Source of the DNA: Pedobacter sp. PLR
Lineage (GTDB): Bacteria > Bacteroidota > Bacteroidia > Sphingobacteriales > Sphingobacteriaceae
Direction of reading: 5' to 3'
NCBI RefSeq assembly: GCF_026239675.1
Contig: NZ_JAPIVQ010000010.1
Coordinates: 124,001 to 188,000, forward strand
Length of the DNA stretch: 64,000 bases
Shown: positions 1 through 7,843 of the stretch, piece after piece
How the letters are laid out: each line of letters opens with the position of its first letter
Numbering within the stretch: position 1 is the first letter of the stretch
Translations under genes and position numbers: made by a program
The notes under the pieces: generated by a model
Told to the model about the DNA's origin: nothing
What the model saw: only the letters and a program-made list of their open reading frames with translations
Database searches by the model: none

Positions 1-927
1 TTCGGATCCGGGCTCTGTACTACACAACATCGGGATATGTACAAAACCTTTGCGGGTACTCTTGCCATCTTCAGGCTTCCAGTTTTGCTGTAATGACCAG
101 CGGTTAGAGATCTTTGCATTTTCGATACCTATATAATGTCCGTTTGAAAAGCTACCCTGGTTTAAGGCTGCTGGAATAAAGATCTTTGGTTTTTCATCCG
201 TATCCGTCTGCATCTTAATTGCGTCTTGTAGCAGCCGCTGGATGGCCTTAAAATAGAGCTCCTGACCAAATGGCGAAGGATGTAAATCTTTGAAATCCTG
301 TGCCCAGCTAAACTCCTGATTGGCCATCCGGTCGTGCACCGCTTTCGCCAGGTTAATGGAAGGCAATCCATAATGTCCCGCTACCAGCTCATGGTTATTA
401 ACGGGTACCGGAATTTTACCTTCACTGTAAGTTTTTGTTTTATCAGGATCGGCAAAAGACATCATCACAATGTCTATATCTGGTTGATTTTCTTTAGCAT
501 GTCTAACGATCCCTTCCAGTGAACGAACCTGGGTAAGGCTGTCTGTGCCATTGGCTTCATCATTTACTGCGGCTTCGAGAAATAACAGATCTACCTTTCC
601 GAAGTCCAGCACATCGCGTTTAAAGCGAAATGCATGGGGCAAACTGCCTAAGGATGGGATTCCAGCTGCGATAAAATGAAATTTAGTTGCCGGGAAACGG
701 CTTTGCAATTCTGCAGCTACCTTATTTCTCCAACCGGGATTGTAAGTTATCGATCCCCCTAAAAAGGCAACTGTTGCTGTTTTCTGCTGTTTAAAAACTT
801 TAATGGCCCTGGCCAGACCAGCTCTTTGCTGAATGTAGTTTCCATCATCCAATGGTTTTACCTGAGCATATCCCATTACTATACTGTACAGCAAACTGCT
901 GCAAAAACAAAAAAGTACTTTACGCAT
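1..927 (-). CDS. SGNH/GDSL-family esterase, C-terminus beyond window
   Basis: The frame is open from an ATG at 927 to the window edge (309 codons), so the 3' end is missing. The product starts with a hydrophobic signal peptide ending near GYAQ. At about residues 54-58 it has a GGSIT block, the SGNH block I with the nucleophilic serine. Near residues 215-220 it has DLHPSPFG, which fits the catalytic Asp-x-x-His pair of block V. GLPSINLA and AVNDEANG also fit SGNH hydrolases. Such proteins in Bacteroidota deacetylate glycans or sialate-like sugars in the periplasm. The substrate cannot be told from the sequence. It is separated by 37 bp from the next minus-strand gene upstream and may be co-transcribed with it. 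Confidence 0.8.
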   Translation of the reverse strand, partial: MRKVLFCFCSSLLYSIVMGYAQVKPLDDGNYIQQRAGLARAIKVFKQQKTATVAFLGGSITYNPGWRNKVAAELQSRFPATKFHFIAAGIPSLGSLPHAFRFKRDVLDFGKVDLLFLEAAVNDEANGTDSLTQVRSLEGIVRHAKENQPDIDIVMMSFADPDKTKTYSEGKIPVPVNNHELVAGHYGLPSINLAKAVHDRMANQEFSWAQDFKDLHPSPFGQELYFKAIQRLLQDAIKMQTDTDEKPKIFIPAALNQGSFSNGHYIGIENAKISNRWSLQQNWKPEDGKSTRKGFVHIPMLCSTEPGSE

Positions 928-964
928 AAATATTTCCGGATTTTTCCGCTATTAAGATAGGAAT

Positions 965-2161
965 TTAATGGTTTGGATCATACTGATAAACAACCTGGTA
1001 AGGAATACGCTTTAGCCTGGCAGAAATTGTCCCGATTGGAAGGTCTTCCTTTTGAGGCGTAGGCTCACATACCGAGTATAATTTTCCTTTATACACAATG
1101 GCATCCCCTATTGGCTGGTCAAACTGAACGCCCATGGTGATGTGTGTCGGGTACAGCATCGCGATCATAGGCAGGTTGTAGATTTCCTTCACCAGGTAGA
1201 AAAACAGCGCCACACGGTCGTCACAGTCGCTGTGACTGGCAAATAAGGTCTCTTCCGGAGAAAGGCGTTTCTCTGCACCAAAATTCTCCTCGTCATCTTC
1301 ATAAAGAAAAGCATAACGCGTAAAGCGCATTAAGTAGTCCACGCCTTTTTTCTGATTCATCCCCGCTGTGTTTTTCTTAAGCAGGGGAATCAATGAACCA
1401 TAGGTTTCTTTACTCAAAGGGATGTTGAAATAGGTTTCAAAATCTACACCCGGATAATTGGCAAATATGGCTTCCACATCTTTACTCAGCTTCACGTTGA
1501 AGTGATAGGCTTTATGTTTGTACACAAACTCCAGTTTTTTCTCCTGGTAGTTTTCCGGACTAAAATCAGGCAATTTTGTCACTTTATAAGAGAAAGATTT
1601 CGTCGCTTCAGGGATATTAATCTGCACTGGAACCGGTGGATCCAGGTTAAGGTCGGCTTTAGGATAATCATGGTAGTTTAAGCACATGAATTTCTTTTGA
1701 TCAACCATAAAAAATGGAATATCAGAGATGTCTTCATCATTAAAGACGTAGAAAATGATCTTGTCCCGACTCAATGCCAAACGGGCATCATACCCTGATT
1801 TTGCCAATAGAAACCATTTGTAGAGTGTATAACGGCTATAGTTGATCACTTTCGGACTCAGTTGCTCCGCGGTTTTCCGGATCAATTGATAATATAACCA
1901 GTCGTTCAGCTCCTGTTTCTTCTTGTAAGCTAAAAGAGAGTCTATGATGGGTTGGTAATCTCCGGAATTTAAGCGTTGGTAAGCCTGTTTGATGGAGGAA
2001 GCAGAAAGCTCAGGAGCAGCAACAATGATCGAGGTATCAAGGTTGGTATGAAACTTTCCTCCGTAAAACTCAAAAGAAATGTCTTGTTTACGCTGGCCGT
2101 AAGTAGTGCTTAATGTCAGTAGTAAAGATAAAGTCCCGAATATTTTTAAGATATGGCCCAT
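965..2161 (-). CDS. Exported protein with transglutaminase-like core
   Basis: About 398 residues. I place the start at the ATG at 2161 because it is directly followed by a typical signal peptide (MGHILKIFGTLSLLL, cleavage after TYGQ). The longer frame to 2266 would put 35 unrelated residues before it. The C-terminal half has SDCDDRVALFFYLV, then PTHITMGV, then YSVCEPT. This Cys...His...(Asp/Glu) order matches the transglutaminase-like/cysteine-protease fold, in which the last motif is usually DPT; here it is EPT. The N-terminal half has no recognisable domain. Function is unknown. A periplasmic peptidase or scaffold role is possible. Family assignment is moderately certain from motif order only. 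Confidence 0.7.
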   Translation of the reverse strand: MGHILKIFGTLSLLLTLSTTYGQRKQDISFEFYGGKFHTNLDTSIIVAAPELSASSIKQAYQRLNSGDYQPIIDSLLAYKKKQELNDWLYYQLIRKTAEQLSPKVINYSRYTLYKWFLLAKSGYDARLALSRDKIIFYVFNDEDISDIPFFMVDQKKFMCLNYHDYPKADLNLDPPVPVQINIPEATKSFSYKVTKLPDFSPENYQEKKLEFVYKHKAYHFNVKLSKDVEAIFANYPGVDFETYFNIPLSKETYGSLIPLLKKNTAGMNQKKGVDYLMRFTRYAFLYEDDEENFGAEKRLSPEETLFASHSDCDDRVALFFYLVKEIYNLPMIAMLYPTHITMGVQFDQPIGDAIVYKGKLYSVCEPTPQKEDLPIGTISARLKRIPYQVVYQYDPNH

Positions 2162-2284
2162 AGTCCCGGATTGCTTCTTATTAAATATACGTAAATTTAG
2201 TATTAAACTAAAGTAAATTTTACCGGAATATTCTCCCGAAGTACGGCAGCACCCGGGCGCATTCAAAAGCCATCAATTTCCACA

Positions 2285-2294
2285 CAAACGTTTG
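2285..2294. promoter_or_regulatory. Perfect 10-bp palindrome CAAACGTTTG
   Basis: This palindrome lies in the 143-bp gap between the helicase stop and the start of the exported transglutaminase-like gene. AACGTT-centred palindromes are typical of LacI-family operators. With a single copy and no other support here, a regulatory role is only a guess. Confidence 0.2.
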
Positions 2295-2304
2295 CATGGG
2301 ACCC

Positions 2305-5300
2305 TTAACTGAATAAGGCCAGCAGGTCTTTTTTCGATAAAGATTTAAAGATCGAAGTATCCGTTTTGATGAGGTCTTTGACCAGCTCCTTTTTAGAAGA
2401 CTGAAGTTTCATGATTTTCTCTTCTATGGTGTCAGGACAGATCAGGCGCACTGCAATTACATTCTTCTGCTGCCCGATACGATAGGTACGGTCGATGGCT
2501 TGATTTTCTACTGCCGGATTCCACCAGGGATCAACCAAAAACACATAATCGGCCTGGGTAAGGTTTAATCCTACTCCACCTGCTTTTAAGCTGATCAAAA
2601 ACACCCTGATTTCCGGATTATTCTGGAAGGAATCTACTACGGCTTCCCGGTTTTTAGTCTGCCCGGTCAGGTAGGCAAAAGCGATTCCACGGTCCTTCAA
2701 TTCTTTTCTGATCAGATCCAGCATCCCTACAAATTGAGAGAAAACCAGAATCTTGTGATTGGAAGATTTGTTTTCAATCTGTTCCAGGAGTACTTCCATT
2801 TTAGCAGAAGAACTGCCGTAAAACTCATCTTCGCTGAGTAAGGCCGGAGAATTACAAATCTGTCTTAGTTTGGTGATTCCCTTCAATACATTCATGGTAT
2901 TGCTTGCCACTTCTTCATCCGTTTGGTTGGTCAGGTAATCGCGGATTTCTTTTTCATAACCCTCATAGACTTTACGCTGATCAGCTTCCATCTCACAATA
3001 AATCACCATTTCCGTCTTATCCGGCAGTTCTTTTGCCACCTGTTCTTTGGTTCTGCGCAATAAAAACGGACTAATGCGCTGCTGTAATTGCATCGCTGCC
3101 CTCCGGTCTTTAAACTGATCAATCGGTGTAGAATAGATCTCCCTGAAATGCTGTTTGCTGCCCAATAAGCCCGGACAGGCAAAGGACAATTGTCCATACA
3201 GGTCAAAAGTATTGTTCTCTATCGGCGTACCGGTTAGCACCACTTTATTCCTGGACTGCAGTAATCGGACGGATTTATAGCGCTGTGATTCCGGGTTCTT
3301 GATGGTCTGAGATTCATCTAAAAAGATGTAATTAAATCTATAATCTTTTAAGAACCTGACATCGGTAAGCATCGTGCCATAGGAAGTCAATACCACTTCA
3401 TACCGGTCAAAGTCTTTATGACTTTTTATCCGGTCGGCGCCGTAAATCGTCATGACTTTGATAGAAGGTGCAAATTTCTGGATTTCCTGCTGCCAGTTGA
3501 ATATTAAAGAAGCCGGCACCACGATTAAGTTGGTATTGTGGTGTCCTTTTTCTCTTTGTGCCAGAATAAAGGCGATAATTTGTATGGTTTTTCCGAGTCC
3601 CATGTCGTCTGCCAGACAAGCGCCGAAATTAAACTCATCCAAGAAGCTCAGCCAGTTCAGCCCTTCTTTTTGGTATTGTCTTAAGGTGGCATTCAATCCT
3701 TCAGGAACTTTTATGTCGGTAATTTTGGCTGCAGAGCCGGAAAGTTTGCTTTTATACAAGGCCAGCTGGTCTTTTACAGATTCATCCAGCAACTGCGTTT
3801 CGTACAATTCTTCAATCGCCGTAAAACTGATTCTTGGGGTTTGAATGTGTTCTTCTACCACTTCTCCGGCATTAAAATACTTGCTAAACTTTTCAATCCA
3901 TTCGTCGGGAAGAATCCCCAACGTACCATCGTCGAGCTTTACAAATTTGTTTTTATTGCGGATAGATTTATGCAAATGCCTCAGCGAAACCACCTGATTG
4001 CCATACTTAAGCTTCACGGCGGTTTTAAACCAGTCGATTCCACTCATCACATTGATTGAAATATTGGCCTTATGTGGATTAAGGTTATTGTCTTTTAACT
4101 GATTGAAACCAAGGATACTGATATTCTTATTCCTCCATTCTTCAAAAGCATGAAGAAACCACTGGTCTTCTAAAAGTCTGGTTTTATGCAGATAGAAGCA
4201 GTCGTTACTTTCCATTTGATCCTGGAAGTATGGGTGTTGCCGGATGATATTGGTAATAAATTGCAGCTCGGTTTCCGAATCCCTGTTAAGGGTAAATAAA
4301 TTACCATTTCTATCCCGCGACTGGATTTGCTTCCTGGACAAGACCGGTATTTCCAGATTTCCATACCTCATTACCGGTGTCAGTAAAACAAAATCTTCAG
4401 ATTCGGAGAGGTAAATGATTTGTTCATTCTCCAGGTCAAAGCCTTTCTCTACCAGCTGTTTCTTTGTAGCAGGTTTCAGGTAATCGTAAGTCACCTTAAT
4501 CTTGTTTTCCAGTTTGGAAAGGATTTCCACCTGGAAGGCTTCAAATTTAGAATGGTGGATCAACATCTTATCATGATGTTGCTTAAAAAAATCTATGATC
4601 CGTAAAAAATTGGGATTATCAATCAGATGAAGACATTGGTCCATCTGGATAAAATAGTTGTATTTGAGCTGAATCTGATCCAGGGCATAAGCAGTTCCAT
4701 TGAGGGTTAATTTTCCGGAAACCTCATAGAATTCGTGCCTCTGACTCACATGGAGTGCCATATCTACACTTAACATGTTTAGCTGTACCGGAATGATTGC
4801 ATTGGCCGTTATGTTGGTTGATATTTTGGCATCATGCAGGAAGACTTCCATTTTCATGGGATTCTTTGCCACGGCCCTCAGGGCATCCAGGTCAGAATCG
4901 CTCCGCTCCGCATTATAATTGTTCTGAAACTTTAAGATGCCGCTATAGAATTTTATCGCTGCGTTGTCTTCCGTTTTCCAGAGTAGATCTGATGGGCTAA
5001 TGGTTTGAACAGGGTTTTTAAACTTCCCGTCCAGTGTGGTTTGGGCTTCGATTAATTCCAGGGTCATGTGACTATAGAAACGATGCTGACCAAACACCAG
5101 CCCCATTTTATGCTTAGGTTTTAGTCCTCCGGAAGCCGGTAATTGCAGTCCTTCTTTAGGCAGAAGGTTCTTTTTAAGATCTTGCTTACTTATTCCGTTT
5201 AGGGGGTATAACTCCCTCATTTTTGCTTTAATCAGCGTCTGACCTTGCTGATATTCCAGTTCAAAGAAGTCACTGAAGTTTGTTTCTGCTTCCAGCCCAT

Positions 5301-5667
5301 AGTCTTTGGCTTGCAGTTTCATCTTTTCTGCACGTAACTTCTGGTCAAAGAAAAGACGCAAAGCAGAACGGTTCAGGATATTATGGAGGGCTTGAGCCTG
5401 ATGGCTGCATAGTTTCGGATTGGCATCCGTACAACCGCAGGTAATCACCGTTTGGCGACCCCTCTGACTAATGCCTACCCCCGGAAAAGGAATAATGCTA
5501 TTGGGTTGGGTAAAAAAAACAACGTCAATGTCTAGGTGTTCCGGAAGCAGGTCATAAAACCCTTTTATCCCTGTGTCTACCCGCTCATTGACGTGTTTTA
5601 ATATATATAAATCTGTTAATTCTGAGAAATCAAAATCTGTTAATACGTATTCTTTTCTAACCTCCAT
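2305..5667 (-). CDS. SWIM zinc-finger SNF2-family helicase/ATPase
   Basis: About 1120 residues. The frame opens at a TTG at 5685, but the ATG at 5667 is preferred. Near residues 75-95 a CGC...CSH pattern fits a SWIM zinc finger. The C-terminal half carries the full SNF2 helicase set: motif I DDMGLGKT (about residue 685), motif II DESQ, motif III LTGTPIENN, motif IV KILVFSQF, motif V KAGGVGLNL, and motif VI QAIDRTYRIGQ. It is a double-stranded-DNA translocase with a role in transcription recycling, repair or chromatin-like remodelling. Bacterial relatives include RapA-like and SWIM-SNF2 proteins; the exact partner is unknown. The middle (residues 100-640) is a large poorly conserved region. 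The gene ends 143 bp before the next minus-strand gene and follows the O-methyltransferase by 47 bp. Confidence 0.92.
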   Translation of the reverse strand: MEVRKEYVLTDFDFSELTDLYILKHVNERVDTGIKGFYDLLPEHLDIDVVFFTQPNSIIPFPGVGISQRGRQTVITCGCTDANPKLCSHQAQALHNILNRSALRLFFDQKLRAEKMKLQAKDYGLEAETNFSDFFELEYQQGQTLIKAKMRELYPLNGISKQDLKKNLLPKEGLQLPASGGLKPKHKMGLVFGQHRFYSHMTLELIEAQTTLDGKFKNPVQTISPSDLLWKTEDNAAIKFYSGILKFQNNYNAERSDSDLDALRAVAKNPMKMEVFLHDAKISTNITANAIIPVQLNMLSVDMALHVSQRHEFYEVSGKLTLNGTAYALDQIQLKYNYFIQMDQCLHLIDNPNFLRIIDFFKQHHDKMLIHHSKFEAFQVEILSKLENKIKVTYDYLKPATKKQLVEKGFDLENEQIIYLSESEDFVLLTPVMRYGNLEIPVLSRKQIQSRDRNGNLFTLNRDSETELQFITNIIRQHPYFQDQMESNDCFYLHKTRLLEDQWFLHAFEEWRNKNISILGFNQLKDNNLNPHKANISINVMSGIDWFKTAVKLKYGNQVVSLRHLHKSIRNKNKFVKLDDGTLGILPDEWIEKFSKYFNAGEVVEEHIQTPRISFTAIEELYETQLLDESVKDQLALYKSKLSGSAAKITDIKVPEGLNATLRQYQKEGLNWLSFLDEFNFGACLADDMGLGKTIQIIAFILAQREKGHHNTNLIVVPASLIFNWQQEIQKFAPSIKVMTIYGADRIKSHKDFDRYEVVLTSYGTMLTDVRFLKDYRFNYIFLDESQTIKNPESQRYKSVRLLQSRNKVVLTGTPIENNTFDLYGQLSFACPGLLGSKQHFREIYSTPIDQFKDRRAAMQLQQRISPFLLRRTKEQVAKELPDKTEMVIYCEMEADQRKVYEGYEKEIRDYLTNQTDEEVASNTMNVLKGITKLRQICNSPALLSEDEFYGSSSAKMEVLLEQIENKSSNHKILVFSQFVGMLDLIRKELKDRGIAFAYLTGQTKNREAVVDSFQNNPEIRVFLISLKAGGVGLNLTQADYVFLVDPWWNPAVENQAIDRTYRIGQQKNVIAVRLICPDTIEEKIMKLQSSKKELVKDLIKTDTSIFKSLSKKDLLALFS

Positions 5668-5714
5668 TTGCTCCGGCAATTCCAAGCCTTAAAGGTAATT
5701 GAATTTTGAATGTA

Positions 5715-6299
5715 CTAGGGTGCTTTTTTTGTGGCAATTACAATTCCCGTTGCCCAGCATTGTTTGGTCAGGACCAGATCTTCGCGTTGCTCCAGGTCTT
5801 CGATGAGGCGGAGGGCCTTCTCTGCATGTCCTTCCGGCCAGTTTTCCTGAGGAAGCATGTCATCAATAATGTAAAATGCACCAGGTTTTAACATGTCCAG
5901 TACTTCATTCAGCAAGAGGTATTTCCCATGCCAGGTATCCGCAAAAATATAGTCGAACTTCTGGCCTTTATTTTGAAGTACCCAGTCCTCTCCTTCTATA
6001 CATTCCAGTTTTAAACGGTTATCCTGTCCGAGAAAAAGTTCGGCGATCGCTAAAAACTGCGCATCATTATCAATAGAGGTTAGTGTAGCCTTCGTGTCCA
6101 TTCCTTCCAGAATCCAGGACGTCGACAGCCCGGTTCCTGTACCCAGTTCGAGAAAAGCACCACCAGGTTTTGAAGCAGCCAGTGTTTTTAATAAGGAACA
6201 GGTCATTGTTGCAGAGGCCATCGTAAAACCTGCATCCCTTGTCGCTTCATCGATGGCCAAATAGGCCTCAGGGTACTTTTGTTTTATTTCTTCTATCAT
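5715..6299 (-). CDS. Class I SAM-dependent O-methyltransferase
   Basis: 194 residues from an ATG at 6299. The N-terminal Rossmann core shows LELGTGTGLSTSWIL, the glycine-rich SAM-binding motif I. This is followed by TLTSIDNDAQFL, whose acidic residue would hold the ribose hydroxyls, and FDYIFADTWHGKYLL, motif IV. Length and motif order match the small O-methyltransferase family (methyltransferase 24/caffeoyl-CoA-like). The acceptor is unknown. It sits 47 bp upstream of the helicase start on the same strand. Confidence 0.8.
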   Translation of the reverse strand: MIEEIKQKYPEAYLAIDEATRDAGFTMASATMTCSLLKTLAASKPGGAFLELGTGTGLSTSWILEGMDTKATLTSIDNDAQFLAIAELFLGQDNRLKLECIEGEDWVLQNKGQKFDYIFADTWHGKYLLLNEVLDMLKPGAFYIIDDMLPQENWPEGHAEKALRLIEDLEQREDLVLTKQCWATGIVIATKKAP

Positions 6300-6371
6300 A
6301 TAGCTGTGGTTCCTTTAGGAATTTGAAATATAGATAAAAGAAATAATAGTCAGTAACTTATTGGGTATTAA

Positions 6372-6947
6372 TTAGGCAATTGCAGCATTTACTGTGTTTT
6401 CTTCGCTTGATTTCTCCTGCTCTAAAAAGGCTAATATTTCTGTCCAGCTATTTACTCTCAGGTGATGATGTTGGTTCACATTATGAGAAGCATCAAACAT
6501 GATTGCCTTTCCTTTACAGAAATCCAGGTTTTTACAGTGATCATCAATCAGGTAATCGGTCACTACCACACGCTTATCTCCACAGAATATGATGTTTCTC
6601 CAGCTGATGGAAGGGAAATGTTCCGCTAACCATTCCTGTTTTTCTGATAAACATTGTGGGAATTCCATTGCAGCAGACACGATATAAACGTCGTAATCTT
6701 CCATCAATTTCTTCACCGCTTCTATTGCGCCTTCCATTACCGGAATGGTCCTGAAAAAACCAGGTGTGTTTACATAACGTCTGATTGCACCTTTTTCAGG
6801 GAAGCCTTCTGGTTCTAAAACACCTAAACGCTCTGCTCTTGGCACTCTCACACCATACTCATTTTCGTACCAGTCCATGAATTGTTGTTCTATATCTGCA
6901 AGAACCCCATCCATGTCAATTCCTATAGTCTTTCTTATCTTGTTCAT
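6372..6947 (-). CDS. 5'(3')-deoxyribonucleotidase, HAD family
   Basis: 191 residues. The N-terminus IGIDMDGVLADIEQQF is HAD motif I (DxDGVLAD), with both catalytic aspartates. VSAAMEFPQ fits motif II and CGDKRVVVTDYLIDDH fits motifs III and IV. The length and the DGVLAD signature match the NT5C-like 5'(3')-deoxyribonucleotidases, which dephosphorylate deoxynucleoside monophosphates in the cytoplasm. It is divergent from the DeoR-type regulator. The shared 91-bp gap holds a long inverted repeat. On the minus strand, a TATCTTTG box at 6970-6977 resembles a Bacteroidota -7 element placed inside that repeat, so the regulator may repress this gene. Confidence 0.85.
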   Translation of the reverse strand: MNKIRKTIGIDMDGVLADIEQQFMDWYENEYGVRVPRAERLGVLEPEGFPEKGAIRRYVNTPGFFRTIPVMEGAIEAVKKLMEDYDVYIVSAAMEFPQCLSEKQEWLAEHFPSISWRNIIFCGDKRVVVTDYLIDDHCKNLDFCKGKAIMFDASHNVNQHHHLRVNSWTEILAFLEQEKSSEENTVNAAIA

Positions 6948-6954
6948 ATGTTAT

Positions 6955-7000
6955 TGTAATATCTTGCAACAAAGATAGCATTATTTTGCAAGATATTGCA
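6955..7000. promoter_or_regulatory. Inverted repeat operator between nucleotidase and DeoR regulator
   Basis: Left arm TGTAATATCTTGCAA (6955-6969) and right arm TTGCAAGATATTGCA (6986-7000) pair at 14 of 15 positions across a 16-bp spacer. A further half-site-like TTTGCAACAAGATG occurs at 7029-7042, over the regulator start. A minus-strand -7 box (TATCTTTG, 6970-6977) falls between the arms. A plus-strand TACATTTG (7024-7031) lies just before the regulator. The arrangement fits autoregulation plus control of the divergent gene. The binding protein is inferred from position. Confidence 0.6.
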
Positions 7001-7038
7001 TTATATTGCTCAGATTATTTACTTACATTTGCAACAAG

Positions 7039-7788
7039 ATGATAAAGGAAGAAAGATTACAACTCATCATAGAGCACATTCGTAAAGAGAGAAAAGTGCT
7101 GTTGGGAGACTTGAGCACCCTATTGGGGGTTTCTGAGGACACGGTAAGACGTGACATCAAGGAGCTTTCTGACCAGGGTTTACTAAAAGCCGTACGTGGC
7201 GGTGCAATTTCCAGATCACCTATCCCCCGCCATTTTCGGGAACGTGAGCATTATGATGTGAGTCATAAAGGGATTATTGCGGAAAAAGCGTTAAAACTGA
7301 TTAAGAACGGCCAGGTAGTTTTGTTCGATTCAGGAACTTCAGCATTGGCAATTGCCACCCTGCTACCCCGTGATTTACAAATTACAGTCATCACCAATAG
7401 TTTCCCTGTCGCGACCGTTTTAGAAGATCACCCTTGTATAGAAGTGATATTTTTGGGTGGCCGACTGAACAAAACCTCCTTCTCGACTACCGGTTTCGAA
7501 GTGATTCAAACCATTCGTGGCATTCGTCCGGACCTTTGTTTTCTGGGTATTTGCAGCATAGACCTGATTTCTGGTATCACCGGAATAAACTATGAAGATT
7601 GCCAGGTTAAAAAAGCAATGGTAGAGACCTCTAAACAGATCGTAGCATTGGCCACAGTTGAAAAACTAGGTACAACAGAACCTTATTATATTACCAGTAT
7701 CAGCGATATTGACATGATTATCACGGATATCGATCCTGATGATGAAAGCCTGAAAGGTTATAAAGAAGCCGGAATCAAAATGGAATAA
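7039..7788 (+). CDS. DeoR-family transcriptional regulator
   Basis: 249 residues from the ATG at 7039. A start at 7006 would add an 11-residue tail absent from the usual family N-terminus. Residues 1-57 form the DeoR helix-turn-helix (LLGVSEDTVRRDIKELSDQG, then LLKAVRGGA). The rest is a DeoR C-terminal sensor domain, related to ribose-phosphate isomerase, that usually binds a phosphorylated sugar. FDSGTSALAIA fits the phosphate-binding loop, and VITNSFPVA and LGGRLN are family landmarks. Only the nucleotidase gene is divergent from it, and the galacturonate operon is convergent. A deoxynucleotide- or sugar-phosphate-responsive repressor is likely, but the ligand is unknown. Confidence 0.88.
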   Translation: MIKEERLQLIIEHIRKERKVLLGDLSTLLGVSEDTVRRDIKELSDQGLLKAVRGGAISRSPIPRHFREREHYDVSHKGIIAEKALKLIKNGQVVLFDSGTSALAIATLLPRDLQITVITNSFPVATVLEDHPCIEVIFLGGRLNKTSFSTTGFEVIQTIRGIRPDLCFLGICSIDLISGITGINYEDCQVKKAMVETSKQIVALATVEKLGTTEPYYITSISDIDMIITDIDPDDESLKGYKEAGIKME

Positions 7789-7807
7789 AATCCATTGATT
7801 CCGGCTT
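7766..7807 (+). terminator. Hairpin terminator overlapping the regulator's 3' end
   Basis: AAGCCGGAATCAA (7766-7778) pairs perfectly with TTGATTCCGGCTT (7795-7807). TGGA/TCCA extends the stem inside, after a 2-nt bulge. The stop codon TAA (7786-7788) lies in the loop. The stem could act in both directions between the convergent regulator and gapN, although no long T-run follows at once. Confidence 0.65.
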
Positions 7808-7843
7808 GCTGTCCTGCTTTTAAGTAAAAACCAGTATTTATTA

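Noticed and set aside
3452-3844. 130-codon open frame antisense to the SNF2 helicase
   Set aside because: It is fully covered by the conserved helicase frame, has no domain or start context, and its translation is of low-complexity shadow type.
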